Shown: in pieces, positions 33,048-42,573 of the stretch
Position numbering within the stretch: the stretch's first letter is position 1
Layout of the letters: each line of letters opens with the position of its first letter
DNA from: Agarophyton chilense
Lineage: Eukaryota > Rhodophyta > Florideophyceae > Gracilariales > Gracilariaceae
Direction: 5' to 3'
DNA: 64,000 bases
Assembly (NCBI GenBank): GCA_030374765.1
Contig: JARGXX010000071.1
Span: forward strand, 1,922,001 to 1,986,000
The notes under the pieces: model-generated
Told to the model about the DNA's origin: nothing
Seen by the model: the letters and a program-made list of their open reading frames with translations, nothing else
Database searches by the model: none
Position numbers and translations under genes: made by a program

Positions 33048-34050
33048 TCACCGATCGCCAAGGCTGTGGTCGTCTTCAATTTCGAGTCTTGGATGACGGC
33101 GTCGACGAGCCCCACGACTACTAGCGTTCTTGGAGGGCAGATTAATCCTGATATTCGTCGTCGGGGATCGATTGGGTGCCAAATTAAACAATGCATCTGC
33201 AGGAACCGGCAAACGTTGCGCCGCAATGTTCGACCCTTCACAGCGGTCGATTTGGTCTCGGTCACTATATTCTCTTGATGTCCTTCTTCGACCACTAAGA
33301 AGCTCTGGGTCCCTAGTGCTCCTGTCGACTTCCTCGTCATCGTCGCCCCTGTAGATTTCCTTCCCATCTCCACTGACCATGTTTCCACTACGCCCATAAG
33401 TGTTGATTTCGTACTCACTTCCTGGAGGGGCATCCAATTCAAACTCGTTTGCATCTCTTACCCCTCGCAGATCAGCTTCAAGGCGTCTGTGAACTTTGCG
33501 AAGCTCGTTGTAGAGCTCTGTGAGTTTCCTCATGGATCTGATGAAACAAATACTGGTTAGTAACGGTTGTATCGCAGTTCGAGGCATGGAGAATGTGTGC
33601 TTACCTAGCCTTCTGGGCATATCGCGCTTCGAGGTCTGAAACCGTCTTTTGTAGAGCTTCTTTTTCATTCTGTATTGAATTCTTTTTCAGTCTCTCTTCG
33701 TTTAAGGCCTATCGAATACTCTGCTGTTAGAATTTTGGAAAGCTTGGGCGGCGGGAATTATCTCAACGAACTCTTGTAAGTTTTGCATTTTGCTCCTCGA
33801 GCTCAGCTGTCCGCCGCTGAGCGGTGCTGAGTTCACGCTCATGCAAAAGAGATTCATTCTGCTTCTGTTTGACCCAGAAATCTATCCCGAGCTTAAGAAC
33901 CTCACACATTTGTTCAGGTTGAAACCCGTAAATCCTTGATCCTGCTTTCTTAACGTCATGAAGATCTGGCATTAAAATGATCGACCCAACTCCATCCTTT
34001 GGTAGAACAGTGTCGCACAATGGACAAGAAAGCTCTTTTTTGAACGCAAC
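33048..34050 (-). CDS. HEI10/CCNB1IP1-like RING protein, 5' exon unresolved
   Basis: Three exons: about 34050-33772, 33708-33605 and 33537-33048. The introns are 63 and 67 bp and the reading frame holds across both (the first begins GTTCG, the second GTAAG; both end in AG). The first exon carries the second half of a RING finger (SCPLCDTVLP) followed by YGFQPEQMCEVLKLGIDFWV and a long coiled coil (HERELSTAQRRTAELEEQN to KLTELYNELRKVHRRLEADL). The rest is a disordered Arg/Asp-rich tail. RING CPxC, the short FxPE-type linker, an FW segment and a coiled coil is the layout of HEI10/CCNB1IP1 and related ZIP3 proteins, SUMO/ubiquitin E3s that mark meiotic crossovers. The exon with the first RING cysteines, upstream of 34055, could not be placed. 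Confidence 0.6.
33538..33604 (-). other. Intron, 67 bp
   Basis: Minus-strand GTAAG at 33604-33600 and CAG at 33540-33538; splits an Arg codon and joins YAQKA to SMRKLTELY. Confidence 0.75.
33709..33771 (-). other. Intron, 63 bp
   Basis: Minus-strand GTTCG at 33771 and TAG at 33711-33709; joins NAKLTR to ALNEERLKK in frame within the coiled coil. Confidence 0.65.
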
Positions 34051-34059
34051 TGAGCTGCA

Positions 34060-34965
34060 TTTTCCACCTTAGAGACGACAAAGTACGACGGCAAGACAGG
34101 AATTGAAGATGTTAGTTTGCTCGCTCGCAGAGAATTCAATTCTATAAGCATAGTCCATATTGATGCTGAAACATACAGAATACATGCTGACATGATTTTG
34201 TATACACAGCTGTCTTTTCAGTGAGTTCATCCCAACATTTGAGGCAATGCATTATGAATCAGTACGAATAAAATGCTTGGATCCAAACAATCTTGGGAAA
34301 TAGAGGGAGGAAGAAAACTCGGGAGGAGCTTTGCAGTATGCTGGAACACTACTTTTGTCGCTTTGTAGTGGGGGTGGGGCATAGGGGCAGTGGCATGGTC
34401 GGAGCGAAAGCGAAAAACTTTACGCTGTTGCGAACTCTATCTTTATTTGGTGAAACGGAAACTCATTCTCAACGAAAAAACAGGCTACCTGGTCTGGGTA
34501 TGTATAATGTTTCGTTCCGTTAAACGCACAAATTCCGTGCAGAACAAATTCAAATCGAACTTTTACAATGACATAAATCCTTGAGAAGACAAAGGCACGC
34601 ACTGAGGCATGCAAGCGGTCTGGTCACAAACGTGGTCTATATGATAGCTCACAAGCTTCGAAGGGGAACCCGTTGATTCCTTCCCTTCTTCCACACATCT
34701 TACGACCTCTACCTTACCACTATGCATCTCGACATCTTCATGAAACTCAAAACGGCTGGAATGGTCGTCAATTCACTCAACAGAACTAATGTCATGGAAA
34801 GTACGGGTTCTACCTAACGAACATTCCGAAAAACGAGCTCAATATGGATTGATTAGTTAGTGTTGAAACGCTGCCTTTTGAGAGCAAAGTGCATCGTTTG
34901 TACAAGGTAGCCCACACCACGTGTAACTTACAGTGCCTGGTTTCGATTTGGACGATATTCTGATG
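34060..34965. other. Gap that should contain the HEI10-like 5' exon
   Basis: No clear coding stretch. A minus-strand TTTCAG at about 34170 could be an acceptor, but I could not find the first two RING cysteine pairs. Confidence 0.35.
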
Positions 34966-35380
34966 TCAGATCTGTTTCTTCACACTGTGGACTATCATTG
35001 CAGACATCAGAGCAGAGCCACGTCCAAACTCGTGTTGTGTTTTGACAGTTTCTGAAACGCCATGATCATAAACATGGAACCAGAGCCAATGGTTGGGTTC
35101 CACTCCGCCAAGAGATGGAAGCTGTAACATGTTTTCCATAGCTTGTCGGATACCAAAGGCTGCTTGTGGTTCTTCGAGGATACTAGTCTTCCGCTGTTCA
35201 GTATATACAACTTGTCCCCGTTTTAACATGAGGCTTCGTCGATAGATATAGGCTCTCGCAACGCCCCGCCGACTTTCGCGTACAACACCATTTCGTGACT
35301 TCCGTCAGTAGGAACACTGTCCACAAGGGTACATATGACGAGATTCTCTTGCCCTCAAGTAAAATATATGTTCCGAATCC
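34966..35380 (-). CDS. Unrecognised minus-strand coding stretch, possibly spliced or broken
   Basis: Two adjacent frames look like protein. About 35360-35216 reads NLVICTLVDSVPTDGSHEMV and AKVGGALREPIS, ending at a TAA. 35229-34966 reads LKRGQVVYTEQRKTSILEEP, SLGGVEPNHWLWFHVYDHGV and HEFGRGSALMSAM. A one-base shift or tiny intron near 35220 would join them. It lies between the HEI10-like gene and CNOT9, head-to-head with the latter. Not recognised. Confidence 0.35.
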
Positions 35381-35480
35381 TCGAATGCACATTTCATACC
35401 GACAATCTGGTTCCTGAACGAGAGAATCAATTTCCTTTCAAGCCTAAGAATCCATACTACAATCCTCACCTTCAACAAAG

Positions 35481-36441
35481 ATGAATTCAAGGGATCTAAA
35501 CGCCTCAATGAAAGCCGCAAGCGAAGCGCATGTGAGAGAACTCGTGCAAGACCTCACAAAGCCAGAAAAAGTGAGTAATACCCTGCTTTGAATCAGGAGG
35601 AAAACAAAAGTGCCATCTAACAGATTTTGATTGTGAATGCGACCGACAGCGAGAGAATGCTTTGCTCGAACTCAGCAAAAAGAGAGAAGCTGTCACTGAT
35701 CTTGCCCCCAGGTTGTGGTATAGTTTAGGTACCATCGCCGCGCTTCTTCAAGAGATCATTTCCATCTACCCGATGTTAGCGCCCCCAGCTCTTTCAGCAC
35801 ATGCAAGCAACCGCGTGTGCAATGCACTCGCCCTTTTGCAATGCGTTGCTTCTCATCCAATGACCCGAACCCACTTTCTTTCTGCACATATTCCGCTCTT
35901 TCTGTACCCCTTCTTGAATACAGTTTCGAAGACACGACCTTTCGAATATTTGCGTTTAACATCTTTAGGAGTCATTGGTGCATTGGTGAAAATGGATGCT
36001 CCAGATGTCATCACCTTTCTTCTTCAGACGGAGATAATACCTCTTTGTCTGCGAATCATGGAAACTGGATCCGAACTAAGCAAGACAGTCGCGACGTTCA
36101 TTGTCCAGAAAATACTGCTAGACGATAGTGGACTGGGATACATATGTGCTACTCCCGAGAGATTCTACGCTGTTTCTACTGTCTTGAGTAACATGGTAAG
36201 CGCTTTGGTTGAAGCGCCGAGTGCTCGATTGCTTAAGCACGTCATACGGTGCTACCTTCGACTCTCGGACAATAATCGCGCGAGGGAGGCGTTGCGCCAG
36301 TGTCTTCCGGAACCATTGAACGACGTGACGTTTGCAACCGTCCTAGAGGACGATCCGGCAACGAAGAAATGGTTATTGCATCTGCTGTATCAGCTAGATC
36401 AAGCTCCACACGTCGGGTTGCAGGCTGCGGGCGCTGTGTAA
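35481..36441 (+). CDS. CNOT9: CCR4-NOT subunit 9 (RCD1 family)
   Basis: Two exons, 35481-35570 and 35650-36441 (TAA), 293 residues. The 79-bp intron (GTGAGT to GACAG) joins KPEK to [13 protein letters not shown]. The second exon is highly conserved RCD1/CNOT9: [86 protein letters not shown] and [20 protein letters not shown]. This armadillo-repeat subunit of the CCR4-NOT deadenylase binds Trp-containing peptides and couples mRNA targets to deadenylation. Length is as usual for the family. Downstream the ArfGAP gene converges, 78 bp away. Confidence 0.95.
35571..35649 (+). other. CNOT9 intron, 79 bp
   Basis: GTGAGT at 35571 and ACAG ending at 35649; removal gives the family-typical sequence across the junction. 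Confidence 0.85.
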
Positions 36442-36519
36442 CAGTTATTATGAGACTTTTGGCGCACACGCCTCTGAATGCTATGTACTCTATGATTTAC
36501 TTGTTCGCGTGGAGGACCA

Positions 36520-38523
36520 CTAACTCAGCAATTCGTCTAGATTAATACTACTTTGCGTACCCTCTGCGCCTTTAGATGTACTAGTCTCTAATGCTTTTGG
36601 TGTAATTGATTCCTTCTTCCCCTTCTGTTTCCTATGGGCTTTTGTAGCGCTACTCAGAGCCATCATAGACAAGGCAGCAAACGGGTCCTCATCCTCTTCC
36701 TCCTCGTTTTTTTCGTTGGTCCCATTTTGATCATTCTTTGGCAACACTTCCTCCTTCTCCACCTTCGACACCGAATCCGTTCTCTGCAATTCCTCATGCC
36801 TTTGTCCTTGCTTCTTTGAGGACGGGACTTGGTTGGCGGTGCTGTCCAATTTTGGTGATGGCGGTGGTGGTTGGTTTGCTGTTGGATCTGGGAATAACAG
36901 ATGTTCAGGTGGTGGAGGAGGTGGAGAAGGTTCACTCGTTGAGAGAAGCGTGTGGGGGACTGCAGTTCCCGAATGCAGACTCTGTTCAGATAAACTTATT
37001 GCTGGGATTGACTTCCCAGCTAATTTCAGATTCTGAGGAGATAACGAATCGAAAGTGGTGAGTCCTAAGCTATCTTCGTTTGTACGTGTCTTGCCGATTG
37101 TTTGGGAAGACGATATTGAGAATTGGAACGGACTCGAAGCCTTCGGAAACCGTTGAAAATGGGAAGAAGCTGCAGTCGGCTTCGGAGAGTTCTTGTAGAA
37201 ATTAGAAAGAGAAGACTTGAGTGCCTCATTCGTAGACGTGGCGGCCATATCTGTAGACGTGAGAGGCGAAATGTTCTGTTGTTGTTTCAACGAAATTGCA
37301 GACGGAAGTACGGACGGAAGTACGGACGGAAGCGGTTGGTGAAATGCGCCAAAGTCCGCAAAGTCAGCGAAGCCGCTACTTGTCATATGTTTTGACGAGG
37401 AGTCTGTTGCCGTCGAAGAAATGAGTGATTCAGTGGCCACTGTCTTCGGTGCTAATGGCTGATGAGCCGGTGCTGAAGCCAGGGCCGATGCTGATCCCAG
37501 AGCCGATGCTGGCGGTTCGTCAAAGTCGAGCAGATCTTTCTGAACATCTCGAGGTGGTATCGTGCTCGGGGCAGGTGACTGGCTCGTAGATTTTCCATCC
37601 GACTGCAAAACCCAATCTAGAGATCTTTGGAGATCACCCTCTCCAGCCTCGACTGCGTTTACGGCTACGTCTTGTGGAAAGCCCATAGTCAAGAGTTGTT
37701 TCAAAGTACTCGCTCTCTGGACTGCACTGGCGTTACCGGTGCTCGATGTGAAGGACTTCCCAGTTACAGTTGTTCGCTGAGGCTGCTGCGGATACGTCTT
37801 TACCGGGCGCGAAAAGCGACCCACGTAGCTCATTGATGACATTCCTGTCTTGCGAATAGTTGGAGTCGTATCGTACGCAGCCTGGTGTGCTACAGGCATC
37901 GCTTGTTCAGGGCGCGGACCCAATGAATTTTGAGTTGGGCGTTGCGCCAAACGTGAAGATCTATTTCGTCCGACAGTCTGGCCTCCCAACCCACCATTCT
38001 CGATTGTTATGTATCGCTTATTCTCATATTTGTCGCGGATGAAACGCTCCATCTGCATAGAATCCGCGGAGTGCGGACGGCGGAAGTCAGAAGGGAGACA
38101 TGCTTCGAAGTACTCAGCCGCTCTTGCGTTTCCAAACTTCTTGAAGTGTTGTATTTGACTTGGAGTCCAGGTATCCAGAGTTATGGACCTCACTTGAGAA
38201 ATATGTGTCCCGAGCTTCCTGTGAATGCCGCTGCATGTGATGCAGATGAAGATGCCAAGATTGGTGGAGGCCCATCTCGGAGAATGACCCCTGCAATCGG
38301 CACACGTTCTGTTTTCCGAACGAAGCCTTCAAGTTGAGCATTAAAATGTCAGCCTTTCTTTTCGCAGTGTGCTTACTTTATGATGAACTATGAAGCCGAA
38401 TGCTCTGCGTTTTTAAAACTTAGGAATAAACAGTGAAGACGGTGTAGATGCGATCACTTACATCATTTTGCGGAGAATTGCTTGATGCTCAGCGTCAAGC
38501 TGAGGGTTCTTTCGCTCCGCCAT
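36520..38523 (-). CDS. ArfGAP protein with UBA domain
   Basis: Exon 1 38523-38462 (MAERKNPQLDAEHQAILRKM), intron 38461-38327, exon 2 38326-36520 (TAG); 622 residues. The ArfGAP zinc finger is C-x2-C-x16-C-x2-C (TCADCRGHSPRWAS, then CITCSGIHRKLGTHIS with the catalytic Arg) followed by VRSITLDTW and FIRDKYENKRYI. At about residue 220-262 is a UBA domain (LKQLLTMGFPQDVAVNAVEA, then LDWVLQ). The rest is Ser/Pro/Gln rich, including a 12-bp repeat at 37305-37332 coding LPSV units and a Pro-rich stretch. It activates GTP hydrolysis on Arf GTPases in vesicle traffic; UBA-bearing ArfGAPs occur in fungi and other lineages. The intron falls just before the zinc finger. 5' end faces the NELF-B-like gene. 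Confidence 0.9.
38327..38461 (-). other. ArfGAP intron, 135 bp
   Basis: Minus-strand GTAAGT at 38461 and GAAG ending at 38327. The splice gives RKMMLRSENRTCADC, the expected N-terminal ArfGAP sequence; without it the frame meets a TGA. Confidence 0.8.
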
Positions 38524-39259
38524 TGTGGGGATTCAAGATATCGTTTCGAAGAGCTTTGTATTGCTATAATTATATCTGCAGGGCGTTTTTATCTTGCTTC
38601 GCTTGCAGTAGTCCTTTTCGAAGCAGACCGATAAAGAGAGGGGATGTTCGATAGTTTTTGGAGAGGGCGCAGAGAAGCCCTCATTGTAAGGACACAACGC
38701 AGGAGGCGCACTGCCGTTACAATCTTCCAAATGGGAAGTCCGCACACGAGCGTGGAAACTGTGGCTCTGGAGGGCTACGCGCCACAGTGCCATGTGGACG
38801 TTTGACAGCGTGACGTCACTTTGTCACATAACTCGAAGGCTGGCAAAACGAGCAACTGCGAAACGTTTGATGCGCTCCCGAGTTTGGGTCTGTTCCTGGA
38901 AGGGTACCGGCAAGGCCTTGGAGAGTCGAGAGAGCGCTGACCAAGGCGATGATTTCCTTGCCGTAAGTGCAATATTTGTCAATAATCATCTTTTACCTTA
39001 AAAATATAAAAATTGCTCAGCTTCCCGCCATTTTAAGCCTGTCTCATGATGGATTAATCGCTTTTAGAGACATCCGTTCTGGTTCAGCCTCACCATCTCC
39101 GTAATCCTTCTGAACCGCATCTGCTGACCTGCTTCGTGCTCGACACGGGTTTCTTTGCTACGCTGCACCACCGAGCCTCGGAGCCCCCGCCTTATTCCTC
39201 ACTCTCTCACTCCTCTCTTAGTTCTCATTTCTAATGCTCTCATTGAACTGTTCACAGAA
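38524..39259. promoter_or_regulatory. Divergent promoter region, possible small spliced ORF
   Basis: Separates the minus-strand ArfGAP gene from the plus-strand NELF-B-like gene. A plus-strand frame from ATG 38792 ends at a donor GTAAGT (38961). Joining it to an AG near 39069 opens a further 50 codons (SVLVQPHHLRNPSEPHLLT, CFVLDTGFFATLHHR) that overlap the region before the NELF-B start in another frame. This could be an upstream exon set or a small separate gene. No promoter element identified with confidence. Confidence 0.35.
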
Positions 39260-40699
39260 ATGGAACAAGCTCTAAACCCAAAAGTTTATCAAATTGGTTA
39301 TGCGGGGAAAGATGCCGTCAAAGAATGCTTCGAAAACCGGGACTATGAGATAGAAAAAGTTGTTGACTTCATCATGGAGTTCAAAAATTTGAGAGGGTTG
39401 CAGTTTGAAACTACTCCTCTAAGGCTTTTGAAGAAGGGCGGATTCGCTCCCAGTCGCACGTTAAGTGACGTTCTCAGGATTGTCATAGACAGGATGAAGC
39501 GAGACGTTGCTTCACTTCCACACGATAAGCTGGATTGTTTATTGGAAAAAAGCTTCACCTATCTCACAGTCCCACATCTCGCATCAGTTCCGATTGCCAC
39601 ACTGGAACACCTAAATGTTGTTGACCCGAACATATGGAAACAAATAGTTGACAACGGGCTGAATGACTCCCCATATACAGATCTCCCTCTTTCTATTAAG
39701 AAAAGAATATGGTCATTCGAGCCTAAAGCATTGGACCATGAAATAGACGCTTTAATTGATAGTTTACCAGAAATGGGCACCCCTGAAAATGTGGATGACT
39801 TTGCTTCTAAGCTTGATCGACACAGAATGCGTTCAACAAGCGCTAAGCTTAATGAATTGCTTCGGATGCTGGAAGGAATGGGTGAAAATGAAGTAATGCA
39901 AGTCATGGAGAAAATGGTGGAGAGAGCTGCAGTTGAGCAAGTCTCTGCTAAACTTGATACCATTGGCACCTTCTTTCACGACTTGGTTCTTCGACTTCCG
40001 ACAGCAGCAGTATCTGGTCCAAATTTAATGACAGTACGAAAAATAGCGAAGCTTCTCGACACCCACGCTAGTCATGAAATTAATCTGGACACGCATTTAT
40101 TGAGAGAAATCCGTGAAGTTATGTCTGCAGAGCGGCCAAACGGAGCGGTGACATTGCTTCTTGGGTCAACATATTCCCGTGACTTCTTAGCCGAACAAGT
40201 CGTGTACGGATTGATAACTAGAAGGGGTCCCATTAACGACTTCACAGACGGCAACATATTGAAATCTGCCGCAGCTCATCTAAAAGCAGATCCATACATT
40301 GAAGATCTTACGTTTTTAAACATTTGCAACATGAAAACCGGAACATTGTTATCAGGGTCCAGCTCTGTGACGGATGCCGAACTTGAAGAACCATTTCAGC
40401 TCTTTTTCCAACTCATGATGGATGAAATTCATTTGGAAATCACCCACTTTCAGGATTCATACTACTCCGCTAATGAAATGCTCCCGAACACACGGCTTGT
40501 CGAGGCTGTGCAGAAGGGAAGGTTACAAAGAAGAGTACTCACGTCTTACTGCCTTCAGCAATACATCCATGGGAATTTAGTTGCCCTATCTCGGTACAGA
40601 TTACTCTTGGAAGATGTTCTACGTGCCGCGGATAACGTTACGGAACCACGAGAAGTAACGCTAGCATACCAACTAATCATTAAGATTATTGGTCCGTAA
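39260..40699 (+). CDS. NELF-B/COBRA1-like negative elongation factor subunit
   Basis: 479 residues from ATG at 39260 (the frame is open upstream to 39155) to TAA at 40699. It aligns from end to end in my memory of NELF-B: GKDAVKECFENRDYEIEKVV near the N-terminus, then LDCLLEKSFTYLTVPHL and LSIKKRIWSFEPKAL (LEDLLEKSF and VKRQIW in animals). Later come PNTRLVEAVQKGRLQRRVLT and a helical C-terminus. NELF-B is the HEAT-repeat-like scaffold of NELF, which holds RNA polymerase II in promoter-proximal pausing. Human NELF-B is about 580 residues, so the C-terminus is shorter here. The closest alternative is an unrelated all-helical protein; the LLEKSF block argues against it. The exchanger gene converges, 113 bp away. 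Confidence 0.7.
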   Translation: MEQALNPKVYQIGYAGKDAVKECFENRDYEIEKVVDFIMEFKNLRGLQFETTPLRLLKKGGFAPSRTLSDVLRIVIDRMKRDVASLPHDKLDCLLEKSFTYLTVPHLASVPIATLEHLNVVDPNIWKQIVDNGLNDSPYTDLPLSIKKRIWSFEPKALDHEIDALIDSLPEMGTPENVDDFASKLDRHRMRSTSAKLNELLRMLEGMGENEVMQVMEKMVERAAVEQVSAKLDTIGTFFHDLVLRLPTAAVSGPNLMTVRKIAKLLDTHASHEINLDTHLLREIREVMSAERPNGAVTLLLGSTYSRDFLAEQVVYGLITRRGPINDFTDGNILKSAAAHLKADPYIEDLTFLNICNMKTGTLLSGSSSVTDAELEEPFQLFFQLMMDEIHLEITHFQDSYYSANEMLPNTRLVEAVQKGRLQRRVLTSYCLQQYIHGNLVALSRYRLLLEDVLRAADNVTEPREVTLAYQLIIKIIGP

Positions 40700-40812
40700 A
40701 CGATATGGTAATACTGTGAACAAAGCGCCACTGTATACTGCGAGATTCGACCCAGAAGCACACAGCGCACTATTGCATCGTCCGTCCGTACTACCGGGGC
40801 ACATTTGCATCA

Positions 40813-42573
40813 TCAGTCCAAACCAACGACGTTTTCCAAGAAAGCAACAATTAACAATGATACCGGAAACATGGTCAACACAAACAGCCCATCCCGCAAA
40901 GTCATCACTCGTTTTTGACTGAATACAAAGACTACGATTTCGACAGTGAGGATTGAAATAGTTTCTGCTGTGAACTGCCACGCAAGGTTCTTCACTGTGA
41001 TTAGAACCATGAAAATCGCTAACACAAAGGTGTTGTTCATTATTGCTGCTCCGAGTAGAGTCGACAGGGATATCGTAGTGGTCTTACGCGTTTTCTTCAA
41101 AGCGTAGCTGTACGCAGCAATTAGTTCTGACGCATTGCTTGCAAGTGGAGCAAGAATAAATGAGATGTAGAAACCTGGGATACCAACCCTTCGCCCAACC
41201 TCACTCATTACACCGACCATTGGGTCGGAAAAGATAAGAACCAGAAGAGTGCCTGTTGCCATCATTGAGAATGATCTTTTCATGATGTTAATGCTTCTTT
41301 GTCTAGGGTCTTTATGGTACAATTCTTGCGGAACGTCTTCATGTTCTTCTTCGTCTGTCATTTCTCCATCCAACGGAGCTGCCTCATCGGCACCAGCGGG
41401 TGGCGCGGGGTCTGCTTCGGAGTTGCGCCTTTTCAATGCCCTCCCGGCAATGAATTTGGGCATGTACTCAAGGAATTCTTCCAACTCGATCTGATTGTTG
41501 CCGTTTCGATCCATCACTTCATACATATCACTTATCTCATCAGCAGAGCAGTGTTCACCAAGATCATTTATGAGATATTGAAGTTCCAACTTGTCTATGG
41601 CGTTGCTGTCATTCTGATCGTATCCATGGAAGAACGATCTGAGGACATTATTCATTCTAGACTTCTGTAGGGGTGATGACTCGTCCGTGTGATCAGAAGC
41701 TACGTCCCAGATTTCTCTGAATGCATCTGTAAGACTAATTTCCCCTTTGCGAATGAGTTTCTGAGTCACTTCGTCAACGCGGTCCTGACGATACTTTTGC
41801 TGTTCTGGCGTGGCAGTAATTTGAGTATACAAATACCAAACGAAGAAGCCTAAGCACACCAGGAGACAAATTACGGCAGGGAGACGTTCCTCGGCAGCGG
41901 CGCGCTCCGTAGTTTTTGAAGTTTCATCGGCTTTAAAGAAGACCCCTGTTTTGAATGCAGCGAATTGGATGACAATGTACGAGATAGAAGTAATCAGCAT
42001 GGTACGTCCTGCGGTTTGAACCATTCCTTTGGCTTCAATACCGGTTCGATCCAGATCTAGATTATTAGGAGGGCTGAGCTTTGGTCTTTGACGGTACATC
42101 GGAACACCACCAGGTCTGAGATTCACTCGACCGGCAAGTATGGATAGGAACCAAGGGATGGTGAGCAGCATGCTAGTCGACCCTGCTAATGCACCAACAC
42201 CGACAGAAAGTTCTTCTTGTGCATTTTCCCCCAATCCTGAAAAAAGAACGATAGCACCGTCTGGTACAGCTCCTAAAATTGGGAGGACAACTGAACCGAC
42301 AATCCCTCTCAAAGACGGTACCATCAGCAGCAGCTCGCTACCGTTTGCGATTAGTTGCGAGGCAGTGTAGAGAACAAAACCATACACACAAAGAAGCATG
42401 ATAACTTGAATAAAGCCACTTATGGGAGATGCATCGCAATGAACAGCATTTGATAGGAGAGCGGCCTCCGTCAAGTCTGCATTCTCGGGCACCTTGTTGA
42501 TGATATGATCACAGGCTTCATGCCATAGGCGGCCTCCGGGAAGAGAGGATGTTTCAATGAACAAAGACTCCAT
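40813..42573 (-). CDS. Na+/Ca2+ exchanger-like protein with two EF-hands
   Basis: 586 residues, single exon, ATG at 42573. Two exchanger alpha repeats sit in membrane segments: LPILGAVPDGAIVLFSGLG (about residue 97) and LAPLASNASELIAAYSYAL (about 470). Between them is a cytosolic loop with two EF-hand loops, DQNDSNAIDKLE and DRNGNNQIELEEF, and an acidic stretch. Alpha repeats flanking an EF-hand loop is the plan of plant and algal NCL/EF-CAX-like cation exchangers, which move Ca2+ against Na+ or H+ with Ca2+ sensing by the loop. About ten hydrophobic segments are visible. The first EF-hand has an Asn-Ser pair at calcium positions but looks usable. Tail-to-tail with the NELF-B-like gene. Confidence 0.9.
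   Translation of the reverse strand: MESLFIETSSLPGGRLWHEACDHIINKVPENADLTEAALLSNAVHCDASPISGFIQVIMLLCVYGFVLYTASQLIANGSELLLMVPSLRGIVGSVVLPILGAVPDGAIVLFSGLGENAQEELSVGVGALAGSTSMLLTIPWFLSILAGRVNLRPGGVPMYRQRPKLSPPNNLDLDRTGIEAKGMVQTAGRTMLITSISYIVIQFAAFKTGVFFKADETSKTTERAAAEERLPAVICLLVCLGFFVWYLYTQITATPEQQKYRQDRVDEVTQKLIRKGEISLTDAFREIWDVASDHTDESSPLQKSRMNNVLRSFFHGYDQNDSNAIDKLELQYLINDLGEHCSADEISDMYEVMDRNGNNQIELEEFLEYMPKFIAGRALKRRNSEADPAPPAGADEAAPLDGEMTDEEEHEDVPQELYHKDPRQRSINIMKRSFSMMATGTLLVLIFSDPMVGVMSEVGRRVGIPGFYISFILAPLASNASELIAAYSYALKKTRKTTTISLSTLLGAAIMNNTFVLAIFMVLITVKNLAWQFTAETISILTVEIVVFVFSQKRVMTLRDGLFVLTMFPVSLLIVAFLENVVGLD

Noticed and set aside
33035..33454. 139-codon minus frame overlapping the HEI10-like last exon
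   Set aside because: It is a shifted reading of the same bases; the spliced frame through 33605-33708 fits the coiled coil.
36634..38337. Plus-strand ORFs of 60-107 codons opposite the ArfGAP gene
   Set aside because: Complement of a biased Ser/Pro/Gln-rich coding region; no independent evidence.
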